From NCBI GenBank assembly GCA_007361935.1, contig CP041667.1, positions 2,446,501 to 2,510,500 on the forward strand: a DNA stretch of 64,000 nt, given 5' to 3'. Numbering within the stretch: position 1 is the first letter of the stretch; every line of letters begins with the position of its first letter. Source of the stretch: Lachnospiraceae bacterium KGMB03038 (GTDB lineage: Bacteria > Bacillota > Clostridia > Lachnospirales > Lachnospiraceae). Positions 52,828 through 62,384 of the stretch are shown here, piece after piece. Made by a program: the position numbers and the translations under genes. A model generated the notes under the pieces. That model was not told the origin of the DNA. It searched no databases and was given only the letters and a program-made list of their open reading frames with translations.

Positions 52828-53310
52828 TCAGAAGATAGATACAAGAATCCTCATCACGATCATAGACAGCAACGAATTTAAAATATTAATTCCGATCAGG
52901 AACGCGTAATACTTGTTCTTTACCGTCGCGGTTCCAAGACAGCGCCCCATATACTGCAGGGAAGCTCCCATCATCAGGATTCCCGGAATCAGGATCGTAA
53001 TATGGTCATTTCCCAGCGCCCCTGAGGCATAGAGACTGGCTGCCGCTCCAACTCCACCTCCGACAGACAAAAAGCCCGCGATCAAAACTGTAGCGGCGAT
53101 CCCCGGAAGTCCAAACAGTCCCATTACCGGCTGACAGACCTTGCCAAGAATATCGGAGAGCCCCGTCAGATTCAAAATCTGGATCAGCACAAAGGCAAAC
53201 AGCACATTCGGCACCATTGAATTTATAGAAATCTTATACCCGTTTCTCGCGCCTTCCACAAAGGCATCCACGATCGTCTTTTTCTCCATTACTTTTGCTT
53301 TTTCTTCCAT
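52828..53310 (-). CDS. yjiG: YjiG family nucleoside-recognition (Gate) domain membrane protein
   Basis: 160 residues with four or five membrane segments and the Gate-domain text MVPNVLFAFVLIQILNLTGL, GLPGIAATVLIAGFLSVGGG and LIPGILMMGASLQYMG. It is the smaller partner of the YjiH/YjiG pair, related to spore maturation proteins SpmA/SpmB, and likely forms a two-subunit transporter with the upstream gene. The start overlaps the upstream stop by one base (TGATG). Confidence 0.85.
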   Translation of the reverse strand: MEEKAKVMEKKTIVDAFVEGARNGYKISINSMVPNVLFAFVLIQILNLTGLSDILGKVCQPVMGLFGLPGIAATVLIAGFLSVGGGVGAAASLYASGALGNDHITILIPGILMMGASLQYMGRCLGTATVKNKYYAFLIGINILNSLLSMIVMRILVSIF

Positions 53311-53978
53311 CAGATCTCCTCCTTACAGAATTTGTACAGATAGATCCGGGTCAGATTCGCCCCAAATATCTTAAATACAAATACGACCACCAGCGGTATA
53401 ATGATCGGCACTGACAAAAATGGGAACAGCGCCGCGCAGGAAGACAAGTAGTTGGTCAATGTTGCTCCCGCGGAAAACTGGAAACAGGCGAAAATGGTCT
53501 TCTGTTTTTCATCGATCATCCCGTCCTGGGCCAGCTCTGCCGTCATCGATGCTCCCGCATCTGTGGATTGAAGGCTGGCGATCAGGGTCAGTCCGCAGAT
53601 TCCCGGGATTCCCAAAAGCGGCATAAGAAGCGGCGTCAGCAGTTTTTGCGCTGCCCGCAGGCCATCCAGATGCTCCACTACCTTTACAACTCCAAGGGCC
53701 AACATGACTGCCGGGATAAGCGTCAGGGCAAAAAGCCATGCATCTCTCGCGCCGCTTCCTCCAGTTCCTCTGAAGTCGGCCGCCAGTGTCCCCGCATCTT
53801 CCGCGATTTCTCCCAGGGAACCAAAAGAACCAGAAATATTTGTAAAGTCCAGCGCTTTGATAGGTCCTTCAGCGGAAGAAAAGACTCCTGAGAAAAATAA
53901 TATCGTAAGAACTAAAACAATATAGCCATACCAGCGTACAGAAACTTGTTCGCTATATTTTTTTCCTCCATTCTCCAT
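53310..53978 (-). CDS. yjiH: YjiH family nucleoside-recognition (Gate) domain membrane protein
   Basis: 222 residues from the ATG at 53978. Five or six membrane segments; the Gate-domain core contains KLLTPLLMPLLGIPGICGLT and SLQSTDAGASMTAELAQDG, a conserved SpmA-like stretch. In E. coli the yjiH-yjiG pair is next to the isoaspartyl dipeptidase gene; here it is beside another amidohydrolase, so import or export of the hydrolase's substrate is a reasonable inference. Confidence 0.85.
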   Translation of the reverse strand: MENGGKKYSEQVSVRWYGYIVLVLTILFFSGVFSSAEGPIKALDFTNISGSFGSLGEIAEDAGTLAADFRGTGGSGARDAWLFALTLIPAVMLALGVVKVVEHLDGLRAAQKLLTPLLMPLLGIPGICGLTLIASLQSTDAGASMTAELAQDGMIDEKQKTIFACFQFSAGATLTNYLSSCAALFPFLSVPIIIPLVVVFVFKIFGANLTRIYLYKFCKEEI

Positions 53979-54042
53979 ATGCAAATTCCTTTCTTAAATC
54001 GGCTGGCCGCTCCCGGGCCAGCCGCTCTCATCGTACACACTC

Positions 54043-55305
54043 CTACTCTACCTTCACCGTCGGATAAACCGTTCCTTCTTTCATAACAAACGCACAGTCC
54101 AGCAGGGCCTTGGGATCTGTCAAAAGATCTCTCTTCCAGGCTGAGATGTCCGCCGCTTTTCCCGGCTCTATGGTCCCGATCAAATCTTCCAGTCCAAGAA
54201 TTCCGGCATTGACGCTGGTTGCGGCTTTCAGCGCACGGAACGGATCAATTCCAGAATTCAGCCAGGATTCGTATTCATAACCATTTTCATAAGCGTTATG
54301 TACCGCTACGAAATCTGTGCCGTAGCCTAACCGGATCTTACTGTTAATGATCGTCTGCCGACCAGCTTTCAATCTCTCCGAATACTGGCGCAGCTTCTGC
54401 TGGAACTGAGGCGTTTTCTTCTTCAAAGACTCTTCATTCAGGTTAATGATATCGTCATAAGGGCAGAAAGTAGGTACCAGATAAATATCCCGTTCTTCCA
54501 TTACTCTGGCGGTGTCTTCCGTGATCAGGGAACCATGCTCCATACCGTCGATCCCCATCAAAGCCACCTTCTTCATCTGCTCTGAATTATAGATATGGGC
54601 GGTTACCGTCCGTCCGAGAGCATGAGCTGTATCGATAATCACCTTGATTTCCTCATCGCTCAGCTGCTGGTCGTCCGGCGTGTCATTCGGCGTACTGAAA
54701 CCGCCGTTGATCATAATCTTAATGAAATCTGCTCCCATCTTGATCTCATTGCGTACCGCATGGCGGAAGAAGTCTACGCCGGTTCCGATCGTCGGCGTCA
54801 TTTTCGCAAACGCTTCCGCAAGGTCAGGATTGGTCCGAAGATACTGGGAATGGTCTCCGTGACTTCCCACATCCGCCATATAGTGAGGCGTAACCACCAT
54901 CCTTGCTCCTGGGAAAAGTCCAAGATCGATCATTTCTCTGGCCGCGAGGCTTCCTCTTGCCTCATAGGTAGAATTTCCAATGGATCGGATGGTCGTAAAC
55001 CCTCTGTATAGAGATTCCCGCGCGTTATACAGATGGCACATACTCTTCCAGGCCGCGCCCCGGTAAACGATGTCGTGATTCCGAGTGGGCCAGTCAATAT
55101 ACTGGCTGTGGACATGGGCATCGATCATTCCTGGGGTAACGGTACAGTCCGTAAGGTCGATCACTTCCGTCCCCTCCGGACAGGCAAGATCTTTCCCCAC
55201 GGCAGAGATCCGGTTTCCCTCAACCAGGATCTCCATATCCGGCTGAAGTACATCCTGGATTCCGTCAAACATCTTCCCGCATTTGATCAGTTTGCTTTCA
55301 CTCAT
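54043..55305 (-). CDS. Metal-dependent amidohydrolase (imidazolonepropionase/prolidase-like)
   Basis: 420 residues. TIM-barrel amidohydrolase with the metal motif DAHVHSQY (HxH near residue 64), a carboxylated-lysine candidate in GADFIKIMINGG, the histidines of VTAHIYN and GMEHGSLI, and the final Asp in LGYGTDF. N- and C-terminal strands form the urease-like beta-sandwich (ITPGMIDAH region; GTIEPGKAADISAW). This branch includes Xaa-Pro dipeptidase-like and isoaspartyl-like enzymes. As first gene of an operon with yjiHG it probably hydrolyses a small cyclic amide or dipeptide. AGGAGG precedes the ATG. Confidence 0.87.
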   Translation of the reverse strand: MSESKLIKCGKMFDGIQDVLQPDMEILVEGNRISAVGKDLACPEGTEVIDLTDCTVTPGMIDAHVHSQYIDWPTRNHDIVYRGAAWKSMCHLYNARESLYRGFTTIRSIGNSTYEARGSLAAREMIDLGLFPGARMVVTPHYMADVGSHGDHSQYLRTNPDLAEAFAKMTPTIGTGVDFFRHAVRNEIKMGADFIKIMINGGFSTPNDTPDDQQLSDEEIKVIIDTAHALGRTVTAHIYNSEQMKKVALMGIDGMEHGSLITEDTARVMEERDIYLVPTFCPYDDIINLNEESLKKKTPQFQQKLRQYSERLKAGRQTIINSKIRLGYGTDFVAVHNAYENGYEYESWLNSGIDPFRALKAATSVNAGILGLEDLIGTIEPGKAADISAWKRDLLTDPKALLDCAFVMKEGTVYPTVKVE

Positions 55306-55615
55306 GCTGCATACCTCCTATCCTTTTCGGCATAACAAAATTGTCTTAACGCAATTCAATTCCATGGAAATAGTCTAAATTACTCGAATAATCTTAAATT
55401 ATATTTAAATTATAAGATAATTTTGCAACATTGTGAAATATTTATTAAATATAACTATATATGAAATCCATATATAAAATTGAGGGCGCCAACGAACACA
55501 GATCTCTTTCCCAAATGATTGTCTGCTCATTAACAGAGCCGTCCACCATGGACAAGATGGCAGAATAGACAATTCAAAAACCCAAATTCAAAAATAGACA
55601 CAAAACAAATGATAA
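55306..55615. other. Intergenic region with AT-rich inverted repeat
   Basis: About 310 bases without a gene. The first half is very AT-rich; ATCTTA (55391-55396) and TAAGAT (55413-55418) form an inverted repeat with AT-rich arms, a possible LysR-type site for the amidohydrolase operon. A short GTCCA-CCA-TGGAC palindrome occurs near 55549. I see no clear promoter pair and no coding frame. Confidence 0.45.
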
Positions 55616-55661
55616 AAGCCTGTGAGGCAGCCGCCATCAGCGGCATTTTGCTCACAGGCTT
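55616..55661 (-). terminator. Terminator of polC
   Basis: AAGCCTGTGAG and CTCACAGGCTT (55616-55626, 55651-55661) enclose an inner GCCG/CGGC stem. On the minus strand TTTTATC follows. It is 27 bases after the polC stop codon. Confidence 0.8.
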
Positions 55662-55687
55662 AAGACTCCCCTTTGATCAGCGGGGCC

Positions 55688-58600
55688 TTACAGATTCATC
55701 TCAAACAGTGACAGCTGGTTAGATTCCGGCAGGCCGGCCAGAAGCCCCAGCTCTGCCATATAGTCGATCACGCTCTTGCTGACCTTGGTCCTCTGCCAGA
55801 AATCATCCCTGGACAGATATGGCCCTTCTTTGGAAGCTTTCTCTACAGCCTCCGCAGCCTTGTCCCCCATCCCGTCAATACTGCTGAGGGGCGGCATGAG
55901 TTTTCCATCGATGATCTGGAACTTGGTAGCTTTCGCCCGGTAGATGTCAAGGGGCATAAATTCCAGCCCCCTGGCGTACATCTCCTGGACGATATGCATA
56001 TCCTTCATGGTGTCCTGCTCCTTCTTGCTCAGGGTCGCGGAGCGCCGGGTATAATCGTCAATATAGTACTGCAGCTTCTCTTTCCCCTGACACATGATCT
56101 CGTAAGAGAAAGCATCCGCCCGGATTCCAAAATACGCCCCATAATAAGCAAGAGGATAATTGATCTTGCAGTAGGCGATCCGGTAGGCCATCATAACATA
56201 GGCCGCCGCGTGGGCTTTGGGGAACATGTACTTGATCTTCTCACAGGAACCAATGTACCAGTCCGGTACCCCATGCTCTGCCATATCCTTCTTAAACTCC
56301 GGCCATTCTTTACATTTTCCTTTGGCCACCGCGCCTTTTCGCACCCGCTCCATAATGGTGAAAGACTCTTCGCTGTCCATCCCCTTATTGATCAGATAGG
56401 TCATGATATCGTCCCGAGTACAAATGGCTGTGGAAATGGTAGCCGTACCGCTGCGGATCAGATCTTGGGCATTGTTCAGCCACACGTCTGTTCCATGGGA
56501 CAATCCCGAGATCCGAATCAGGTCAGATAAAGTCTGCGGCTTGGTATCTACCACCATCTGGATAACGAAATCCGTCCCAAATTCCGGGATTCCCAGGCAG
56601 CCTACCGGACATCCTCCAATATCTTCCGGCTTGATCCCCAGCGCCGATGTGTCGTGGAACAAGGACATTACACCGGGATCATCCAGGGGAATCTTGGTGG
56701 CGTCAAACCGATGATCCGTCTCATTATACTCATTGTCCATGGCCGGAGAACTGATATAGCTTTCCAGGGCCTTGATCATGGTAGGATCATCATGTCCCAG
56801 AATATCCAGCTTCAGCAGGTTATGGTCAATGGAGTGATAATCAAAATGGGTAGTGATGATATCTGTGTGGGTATCATTGGCCGGATGCTGCACCGGAGTA
56901 AAGGAATTAATGTCTTCCCCGTGAGGCAGGACGATGATCCCTCCCGGATGCTGTCCGGTACTCCTGCGGATTCCCGTACATCCCTGGACGATCCGGTCAA
57001 TCTCACAGTTCCGCTTTCTCTGACCCCGTTCCTCATAATAATTCTTCACATAGCCAAATGCCGTCTTGTCCGCCAAAGTGGCGATGGTCCCTGCCCGGAA
57101 GGTCTGTCCGGTACCAAAGATCACCTCTGTATACTTGTGGGCGCTGCTCTGATAGTCCCCGGAAAAGTTCAGGTCGATATCCGGTTCTTTATTCCCTTTA
57201 AATCCGAGGAAGGTCTCAAAGGGGATATCAAATCCGTCTTTTACCAGAGGTTCCCCGCACACCGGGCAGTTCTTGTCCGGCATATCCCATCCGCAGCCTC
57301 CCGCGTAAGACCTGACTTCTTCAGAGTCAAAATCGCTGTAATGACAGTTTTTGCAGTAATAGTGGGGACTTAAAGGATTCACCTCTGTAATGCCCGCCAT
57401 AGTGGCCACAAAGGAGGACCCGACAGATCCCCTGGACCCTACCAGATAACCGTCCTCATTGGACTTCCACACCAGCTTCTGGGCTATGATATACATAACC
57501 GCGAATCCATTGGAGATAATGGAATTCAGTTCCCTCTCCAGCCGTTCTGTAACTACCTCAGGCAGATTCTCCCCGTACATGGAGTGAGCCTTCTCATAAC
57601 AAATATCCCTCAGCGTCTGATCCGAATTCTCGATCACCGGCGGACATTTGTCCGGACGCACAGGGGAGATCCGTTCCACCATATCCGCGATCCTATTCGG
57701 CGTCTCGATCACCACTTCCCTGGCTTTCGCAGACCCCAGATACTCAAACTCTTCCAGCATCTCGTCTGTGGTATGCAGGTACAAAGGCGCCTGCTCATCC
57801 GCATCGGAGAACCCTTTCCCCGTCATAATGATCCTCCGGTAGACTTCGTCTTCCGGATCGAGGAAATGCACGTCGCAGGTGGCTGCCACTGGTTTTCCAA
57901 ACTGTTCCCCCAGTTTTACGATCTTCCGGTTGATCTCCCGCAGGTCTTCCTCATTGCGCACCTTTGTGATCCGATCGCTGGCGATCATAAACCGGTTGTT
58001 TCCCAGAGGCTGGATTTCCAGGTAATCATAGAAGTTTACGATCCTGGCGATCCGCTCCTGAGACTTATCATTTAAGATCGCCTGATAAAGTTCTCCCGCC
58101 TCACAGGCGCTTCCCACGATCAACCCTTCTCGGTACTTAGACAGCTCGCTCTTGGGAATCCTGGGATGCCGGCCAAAATATTCCAGATGGGACTTGGAGA
58201 TCAAAGTGTAGAGATTCACTCTGCCTGTCTCATTTTTCGCAAGAATGATCACATGATAGGAGGGCAGTTTTTTCACCGCGTCTTTGCTCTGGGCCCCATA
58301 TTGATTGAGCTGCGTCAGATCATGGATGCCTTTTTCCCCTAACATCTCTAAGAACTTTACAAAAATCTCAGCCGTAGCTCCCGCGTCATCTACCGCCCGG
58401 TGGTGGTTTTCCAGAGAAATATGCAGGGCGCCCGCCACCACATTCAGTTTATACTTAGACAGGGTGGGCAGCAGAATCCTGGCCATGGCTACCGTATCTA
58501 CAGAAGTAAAGTCCGGCGTTATATCCTGATAGCGGCAGTTCTGCTCAATAAATCCCACGTCAAAACTGGCGTTATGGGCTACCAGCGGCGCATTCCCCAC

Positions 58601-60199
58601 GAATTCCAGGAACTGCGGCAGCACCGTCTGGATATCCGGCGCTTCCATCACCATCTGGTCCGTGATGCTGGTAAGCCGGGTGATCTCAAAGGGAATGGGA
58701 ACTCCGGGATTCACAAAGGTACTGAACCGCTCCGTGATCTTTCCCCCTTCCACCTTCACCGCGCCAATCTCGATGATCTTATCGCTGATCGCGCTGAAAC
58801 CGGTGGTCTCAATATCAAACACCACATAGGTATCCTTCAGGGACTGGCCCTTTTCGCCCACCGCCACATCCTGAAGGTCGTCTACCAGATACCCTTCCAC
58901 CCCGTAAATGATCTTAAAAGGATCGTCTTTGTCCAAAGTCTCTATATAATGATTCGCGTCCGGGAAAGCCTGCACCACGCCATGGTCGGTGATGGCGATG
59001 GCTTTATGCCCCCAGTCATGGGCTCTTTTTACAATGTCCTTCACCTCAGAAACGCCGTCCATGTCGCTCATCTTGGTGTGGCAGTGAAGCTCTACCCGCT
59101 TTTGGGGGGATGTATCCTTCCTGGATTCGGTAAAGTCGGGAATTTTCCGTATTCCCGTGACAGAACCGATGGTCAGCTCACCGTCAAACTTATCAATAGT
59201 AGTCACACCTTTCAGCTTCAGAAAAGCGCCCATCTTGATCTCCGCCAGGATATCCGCAAGCTGGTCGTTTCTTACAAACATCTTCACCATGATCGTATCG
59301 GTAAAATCCGTCAGCGCAAACATAACAATCGTCTTCTCGTTGCGGATCTCCCTGGTGTCAAAATGAATCACCTTTCCCCGGATGGTGATCTCTCCCATTT
59401 CTGTGACTACTTGGAATAATTCCATAGGCTCATCATCAAAGGGTCTTCCGTAAACAAGATTAGGATCATCGCTCTTCCATTTTTGTCCGGATCCATTCTC
59501 TTTCCGGCCATATCCCCCGTTTCCTTTCCGGCTATACCGGCCGCCGGAAGGAGAGGCGCTCTCCTGCTTCTTGTCCGGTTTCTCTTCCTTCTCTTTTGCT
59601 TTTTCCTTCTCCTCCTGGACCGCGGCTGTCTGCTCCAGGATCGCTTCCACTTCCTGGCGCAGTTTTTCTTCATTGTGTTTCAACAGGCTCTCTTTCTTTT
59701 CCTCATAAAGCACATGGACTTCTACCGGACAGCCAAACCTTTCTCCATATACATGTTCCAGATAAGAACACAAAGCTTCCTTCTTTCCCTTGGCCACAAT
59801 GGAATCTTCCAGCTTCAGGCAGAGCACCTTCCCCTCATGAAAGGAAATATCCGCGTTTTGGAGCATATTCCGCTCTACTACGCTGATCTGGTCCAGTTCT
59901 TCCAGGAAACTGTCATAGTATTCTTTCATTATATTCTCCGGTGTATACTGACCGGAAAGTGTGAATTCTTCCTGAATCTCTACTCTGATCCGCGCGCGGC
60001 CAAACAGTTGATTCTTGATCATTTTCTCCAATTCATAAATCTTCTGCTTCTGGATCAGATGCCCGCTTTGGATCTGTACCCGGATAAAATCCCTGCCGCT
60101 GTTTGTCGTCACCTTGCGCACTTCCACACCGTGAAACAGCCTCCGCATATCTTCTTCCACTTTTAATGTAGGAAATACTTCAAAAAACTCTTTACTCAT
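55688..60199 (-). CDS. polC: DNA polymerase III, PolC-type alpha subunit
   Basis: 1503 residues, the replicative polymerase of low-GC Gram-positives. Order: N-terminal domain with a charged Lys/Glu linker (residues 195-245), OB-fold, PHP domain (HCHTKMSDMDGVSEVKDI) into which a DnaQ-like proofreading exonuclease is inserted (VFDIETTGFSAISDKIIEIG, EXO residues D and E), then the polymerase core with PDIDLNFSGDY, a zinc knuckle CKNCHYSDF ... CPVCG and the C-terminal region. Its start overlaps ispG by eight bases, so the two are coupled. A terminator follows. Confidence 0.97.
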   Translation of the reverse strand: MSKEFFEVFPTLKVEEDMRRLFHGVEVRKVTTNSGRDFIRVQIQSGHLIQKQKIYELEKMIKNQLFGRARIRVEIQEEFTLSGQYTPENIMKEYYDSFLEELDQISVVERNMLQNADISFHEGKVLCLKLEDSIVAKGKKEALCSYLEHVYGERFGCPVEVHVLYEEKKESLLKHNEEKLRQEVEAILEQTAAVQEEKEKAKEKEEKPDKKQESASPSGGRYSRKGNGGYGRKENGSGQKWKSDDPNLVYGRPFDDEPMELFQVVTEMGEITIRGKVIHFDTREIRNEKTIVMFALTDFTDTIMVKMFVRNDQLADILAEIKMGAFLKLKGVTTIDKFDGELTIGSVTGIRKIPDFTESRKDTSPQKRVELHCHTKMSDMDGVSEVKDIVKRAHDWGHKAIAITDHGVVQAFPDANHYIETLDKDDPFKIIYGVEGYLVDDLQDVAVGEKGQSLKDTYVVFDIETTGFSAISDKIIEIGAVKVEGGKITERFSTFVNPGVPIPFEITRLTSITDQMVMEAPDIQTVLPQFLEFVGNAPLVAHNASFDVGFIEQNCRYQDITPDFTSVDTVAMARILLPTLSKYKLNVVAGALHISLENHHRAVDDAGATAEIFVKFLEMLGEKGIHDLTQLNQYGAQSKDAVKKLPSYHVIILAKNETGRVNLYTLISKSHLEYFGRHPRIPKSELSKYREGLIVGSACEAGELYQAILNDKSQERIARIVNFYDYLEIQPLGNNRFMIASDRITKVRNEEDLREINRKIVKLGEQFGKPVAATCDVHFLDPEDEVYRRIIMTGKGFSDADEQAPLYLHTTDEMLEEFEYLGSAKAREVVIETPNRIADMVERISPVRPDKCPPVIENSDQTLRDICYEKAHSMYGENLPEVVTERLERELNSIISNGFAVMYIIAQKLVWKSNEDGYLVGSRGSVGSSFVATMAGITEVNPLSPHYYCKNCHYSDFDSEEVRSYAGGCGWDMPDKNCPVCGEPLVKDGFDIPFETFLGFKGNKEPDIDLNFSGDYQSSAHKYTEVIFGTGQTFRAGTIATLADKTAFGYVKNYYEERGQRKRNCEIDRIVQGCTGIRRSTGQHPGGIIVLPHGEDINSFTPVQHPANDTHTDIITTHFDYHSIDHNLLKLDILGHDDPTMIKALESYISSPAMDNEYNETDHRFDATKIPLDDPGVMSLFHDTSALGIKPEDIGGCPVGCLGIPEFGTDFVIQMVVDTKPQTLSDLIRISGLSHGTDVWLNNAQDLIRSGTATISTAICTRDDIMTYLINKGMDSEESFTIMERVRKGAVAKGKCKEWPEFKKDMAEHGVPDWYIGSCEKIKYMFPKAHAAAYVMMAYRIAYCKINYPLAYYGAYFGIRADAFSYEIMCQGKEKLQYYIDDYTRRSATLSKKEQDTMKDMHIVQEMYARGLEFMPLDIYRAKATKFQIIDGKLMPPLSSIDGMGDKAAEAVEKASKEGPYLSRDDFWQRTKVSKSVIDYMAELGLLAGLPESNQLSLFEMNL

Positions 60200-61247
60200 T
60201 CCAGTGCAGCAGCTCCTGTCTCAATGTCTCCAATAACTCTTCTTCTTTCACTTTCTTCACAACTTGTCCCTTTTTGATCAGCAATCCTTCCCCGATGCCT
60301 CCAGCGATGCCGATATCCGCTTCTTTGGCTTCCCCCGGCCCGTTTACCACACAGCCCATTACCGCCACCTTAAGATCCAGAGGAATATCCGCCACCATGG
60401 CTTCCACCTGGTTGGCTAGGCCGATCAGATCGATCTTGGTCCGCCCGCAAGTAGGACAGGAAACCACCTCGATCCCGCCTTTCCTAAGTCCCAGTGTCTT
60501 AAGGATCAATTTCGCCGATTTGATCTCTTCCACAGGGTCTCCTGTCAGAGACACCCGGATAGTATCCCCGATGCCTTGATGGAGGATCAGGCCAAGTCCG
60601 ATGGAGGACTTGATATTCCCAGCCAGCAGCGTTCCAGATTCTGTAATCCCTACGTGCAGCGGATAAGGACATTCTTTTGCCGCCAGTTCATGGGCCTTGA
60701 CGCACATCAGCACATCCGAGGATTTAATGCTCACCACCAGCTGGTCGTACCCCATATCCTCGATCATATGCACTTTCTCCATGGCGCTCTCTGCCAGGCC
60801 TTCTGCCGTAACCCCGCCATATTTCTCGATCAGCGGCTTCTCCAAAGATCCGCTGTTGACGCCTACCCGGATAGGCACACCGGCTTCCTTTGCCGTATCC
60901 ACCACGGCTTTCACCCGGTCAGGGCCGCCGATATTTCCCGGATTGATCCGGATCTTATCCGCTCCATGGCGGATCGCCTCAATAGCCAGCCGATAATCAA
61001 AATGGATATCCGCCACCAATGGAATATGGATCCGTTCCTTGATCTTCGCAAGAGCCGCGGCAGCCTCCATCGTGGGCACCGCGCAGCGGATGATCTCGCA
61101 TCCCGCCCGCTCAAGCGCCAGGATCTGTGCCACAGTGGCTTCCACATCTTCTGTGCGGGTATTTGTCATAGACTGTATAGCCACAGGGTTCCCGCCGCCT
61201 ATCGTCACCGTTCCGATTTTTATTTTCTTCGTCTCGTTTCTTAACAT
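60192..61247 (-). CDS. ispG: (E)-4-hydroxy-3-methylbut-2-enyl-diphosphate synthase
   Basis: 351 residues from the ATG at 61247 (AGGGAACAGG upstream); the longer frame to 61319 lacks a signal. GcpE family marks: VTIGGGNPVAIQSMTNTRT, RINPGNIGG, and the 4Fe-4S ligands in SCPTCGRTKIDL and MGCVVNGPGEAKEAD. It acts in the non-mevalonate isoprenoid pathway, reducing the cyclodiphosphate to HMBPP. ispG next to polC is a common order in Clostridia. Confidence 0.97.
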   Translation of the reverse strand: MLRNETKKIKIGTVTIGGGNPVAIQSMTNTRTEDVEATVAQILALERAGCEIIRCAVPTMEAAAALAKIKERIHIPLVADIHFDYRLAIEAIRHGADKIRINPGNIGGPDRVKAVVDTAKEAGVPIRVGVNSGSLEKPLIEKYGGVTAEGLAESAMEKVHMIEDMGYDQLVVSIKSSDVLMCVKAHELAAKECPYPLHVGITESGTLLAGNIKSSIGLGLILHQGIGDTIRVSLTGDPVEEIKSAKLILKTLGLRKGGIEVVSCPTCGRTKIDLIGLANQVEAMVADIPLDLKVAVMGCVVNGPGEAKEADIGIAGGIGEGLLIKKGQVVKKVKEEELLETLRQELLHWNE

Positions 61248-61299
61248 ACCTGTTCCCTTTCCTTTCCGACACGGGCTTCCTGCTGCCCGCCAGGTAAAA

Positions 61300-61344
61300 A
61301 GAATCCCTCTACCTCTCACCTGTAAACGGGTGATAAATAGAGGG
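61300..61344 (-). terminator. Terminator of the small membrane protein gene
   Basis: CCCTCTA and TAGAGGG (61305-61311, 61338-61344) enclose CACC/GGGTG and are followed on the minus strand by TTCTTTTTACC. It lies 25 bases after the stop codon and before ispG. Confidence 0.75.
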
Positions 61345-61368
61345 CAGAGTTTCTTGTCTTCATGTTCC

Positions 61369-61830
61369 TTATTGTTTGATCAAAATGATCTGATCCCCAT
61401 ACTCACGCTCTGACAGGGTAAGCGTATCCTGATCTACGCTGTAATCAAAGGTGTCTCTCAGGGAATCCACCGCCTCTTCAATGCTTTCCGGCGTCAAGCT
61501 TCCATCGGATTCCTCCGCCATTTTCTGAACCGCTTCCTGGTCCTCATGGATGGTGATCGTCTTAGCGTCCCGGTCCAGGGTATACTCCATAGGCACTTCG
61601 ATCTGACTTCCATTTTCCGCCTCTAAGACTGTGACCGTAGCCGCTCCGCCTGATTCAACATTCAGACTGATCTTCCCATTCTCGTCCTCCCATCTGCCTT
61701 CCAGCGGATTCGTCGTAAATAATTTCGTTAGCAGAAATATCACGATCAGGACTATCAAGACAGAGGAAACAAGGAGTGCCGTCCTCCACAGGCGGCTTCT
61801 TTTCGCCTCGTCATTTTTTGCTACTATCAT
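61369..61830 (-). CDS. Small membrane-anchored protein with extracytoplasmic domain
   Basis: 153 residues from the ATG at 61830, which has AAGGAGG upstream. A single membrane helix (about residues 17-38, LLVSSVLIVLIVIFLL) is followed by an outer domain of about 110 residues predicted as beta strands (NPLEGRWEDENGKISLNV; the last part LTLSEREYGDQIILIKQ), similar in outline to DUF5640/lipocalin-like stress proteins, which often begin with a GxW motif (here EGRWEDE). Function is unknown. Promoter and operator sites with a divergent XRE gene suggest repression by that protein. Confidence 0.75.
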   Translation of the reverse strand: MIVAKNDEAKRSRLWRTALLVSSVLIVLIVIFLLTKLFTTNPLEGRWEDENGKISLNVESGGAATVTVLEAENGSQIEVPMEYTLDRDAKTITIHEDQEAVQKMAEESDGSLTPESIEEAVDSLRDTFDYSVDQDTLTLSEREYGDQIILIKQ

Positions 61831-61875
61831 AAATTTTTTCCTCCTTAAGTCTGTCGTTTTTCTGTCTACAAATAA

Positions 61876-61904
61876 ATTATAGGTTCTTTCCCTGACAGTG
61901 TCAA
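61876..61904 (-). promoter_or_regulatory. Promoter of the small membrane protein gene, with palindrome
   Basis: TTGACA (61899-61904) and TATAAT (61876-61881) are 17 bases apart on the minus strand. TGACAGTGTCA (61893-61903) overlaps the -35 box and is a possible operator. Confidence 0.8.
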
Positions 61905-61941
61905 CGGGATAATCTAATGTTCCGTTCTGGAACTTACGCGC

Positions 61942-62004
61942 AACACTTTGTTGATATTTGACACTTCCCATGTTCTTTACCGCAACACTTGTTAAAATAT
62001 ACCA
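61942..62004 (+). promoter_or_regulatory. Candidate promoter and repeated operators of the XRE gene
   Basis: CAACACTTTGTTG (61942-61954) and CAACACTTGTTAA (61984-61996) are related sites 42 bases apart, four DNA turns. The second lies between TTTACC (61977-61982) and TATACC (61999-62004), a weak plus-strand promoter, so binding would block it. Confidence 0.55.
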
Positions 62005-62030
62005 AAATATGAGCAGAAGGGAGACCGGCC

Positions 62031-62384
62031 ATGTCTTTTGATAAAAAACTAAAAACTTTACGGCTTGAAAATAACATGACCCAGGAATATCTTGCCCGCC
62101 GTCTGAATGTAGCTCGTTCAACGATCGCAGGGTATGAAACCAAAAACCGCCAGCCCTCCCATGAGAAACTGACGGCTCTTGCCGGTCTTTTCCATGTTTC
62201 CATAGACTATCTGCTGGATGAAAGCGAATCGGATGAGTCAGACTGCGCTCAGGAAACTTATTGCCCTAAGAACGAGCAGAAACTCATCGCCAGATACCGT
62301 TCTCTATCTCTTCAGTCCAAGAAAGATCTGCTTTCCTATATCCATCTTCTGGAACTTAGAGACCGGGAACAGATCCGGACCTAA
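62031..62384 (+). CDS. XRE family transcriptional regulator
   Basis: 117 residues. The N-terminal HTH is typical (NNMTQEYLARRLNVARSTIA, then GYETKNRQPSHEKLTALAGLF and SIDYLLDE). An acidic linker leads to a C-terminal helical part for oligomerisation. AGAAGGGAG precedes the ATG. It is divergent from the small membrane protein gene and shares its control region. Its last four bases overlap the convergent PfkB gene's 3' end. Confidence 0.88.
   Translation: MSFDKKLKTLRLENNMTQEYLARRLNVARSTIAGYETKNRQPSHEKLTALAGLFHVSIDYLLDESESDESDCAQETYCPKNEQKLIARYRSLSLQSKKDLLSYIHLLELRDREQIRT

Noticed and set aside
55500..55600. Possible tRNA or small RNA near the GTCCACCATGGAC palindrome
   Set aside because: No cloverleaf or GTTC arm, and the palindrome is too short to stand alone.
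58400..59419. Long plus-strand open frame opposite polC
   Set aside because: Antisense shadow of polC; composition and lack of a ribosome-binding site argue against a gene.
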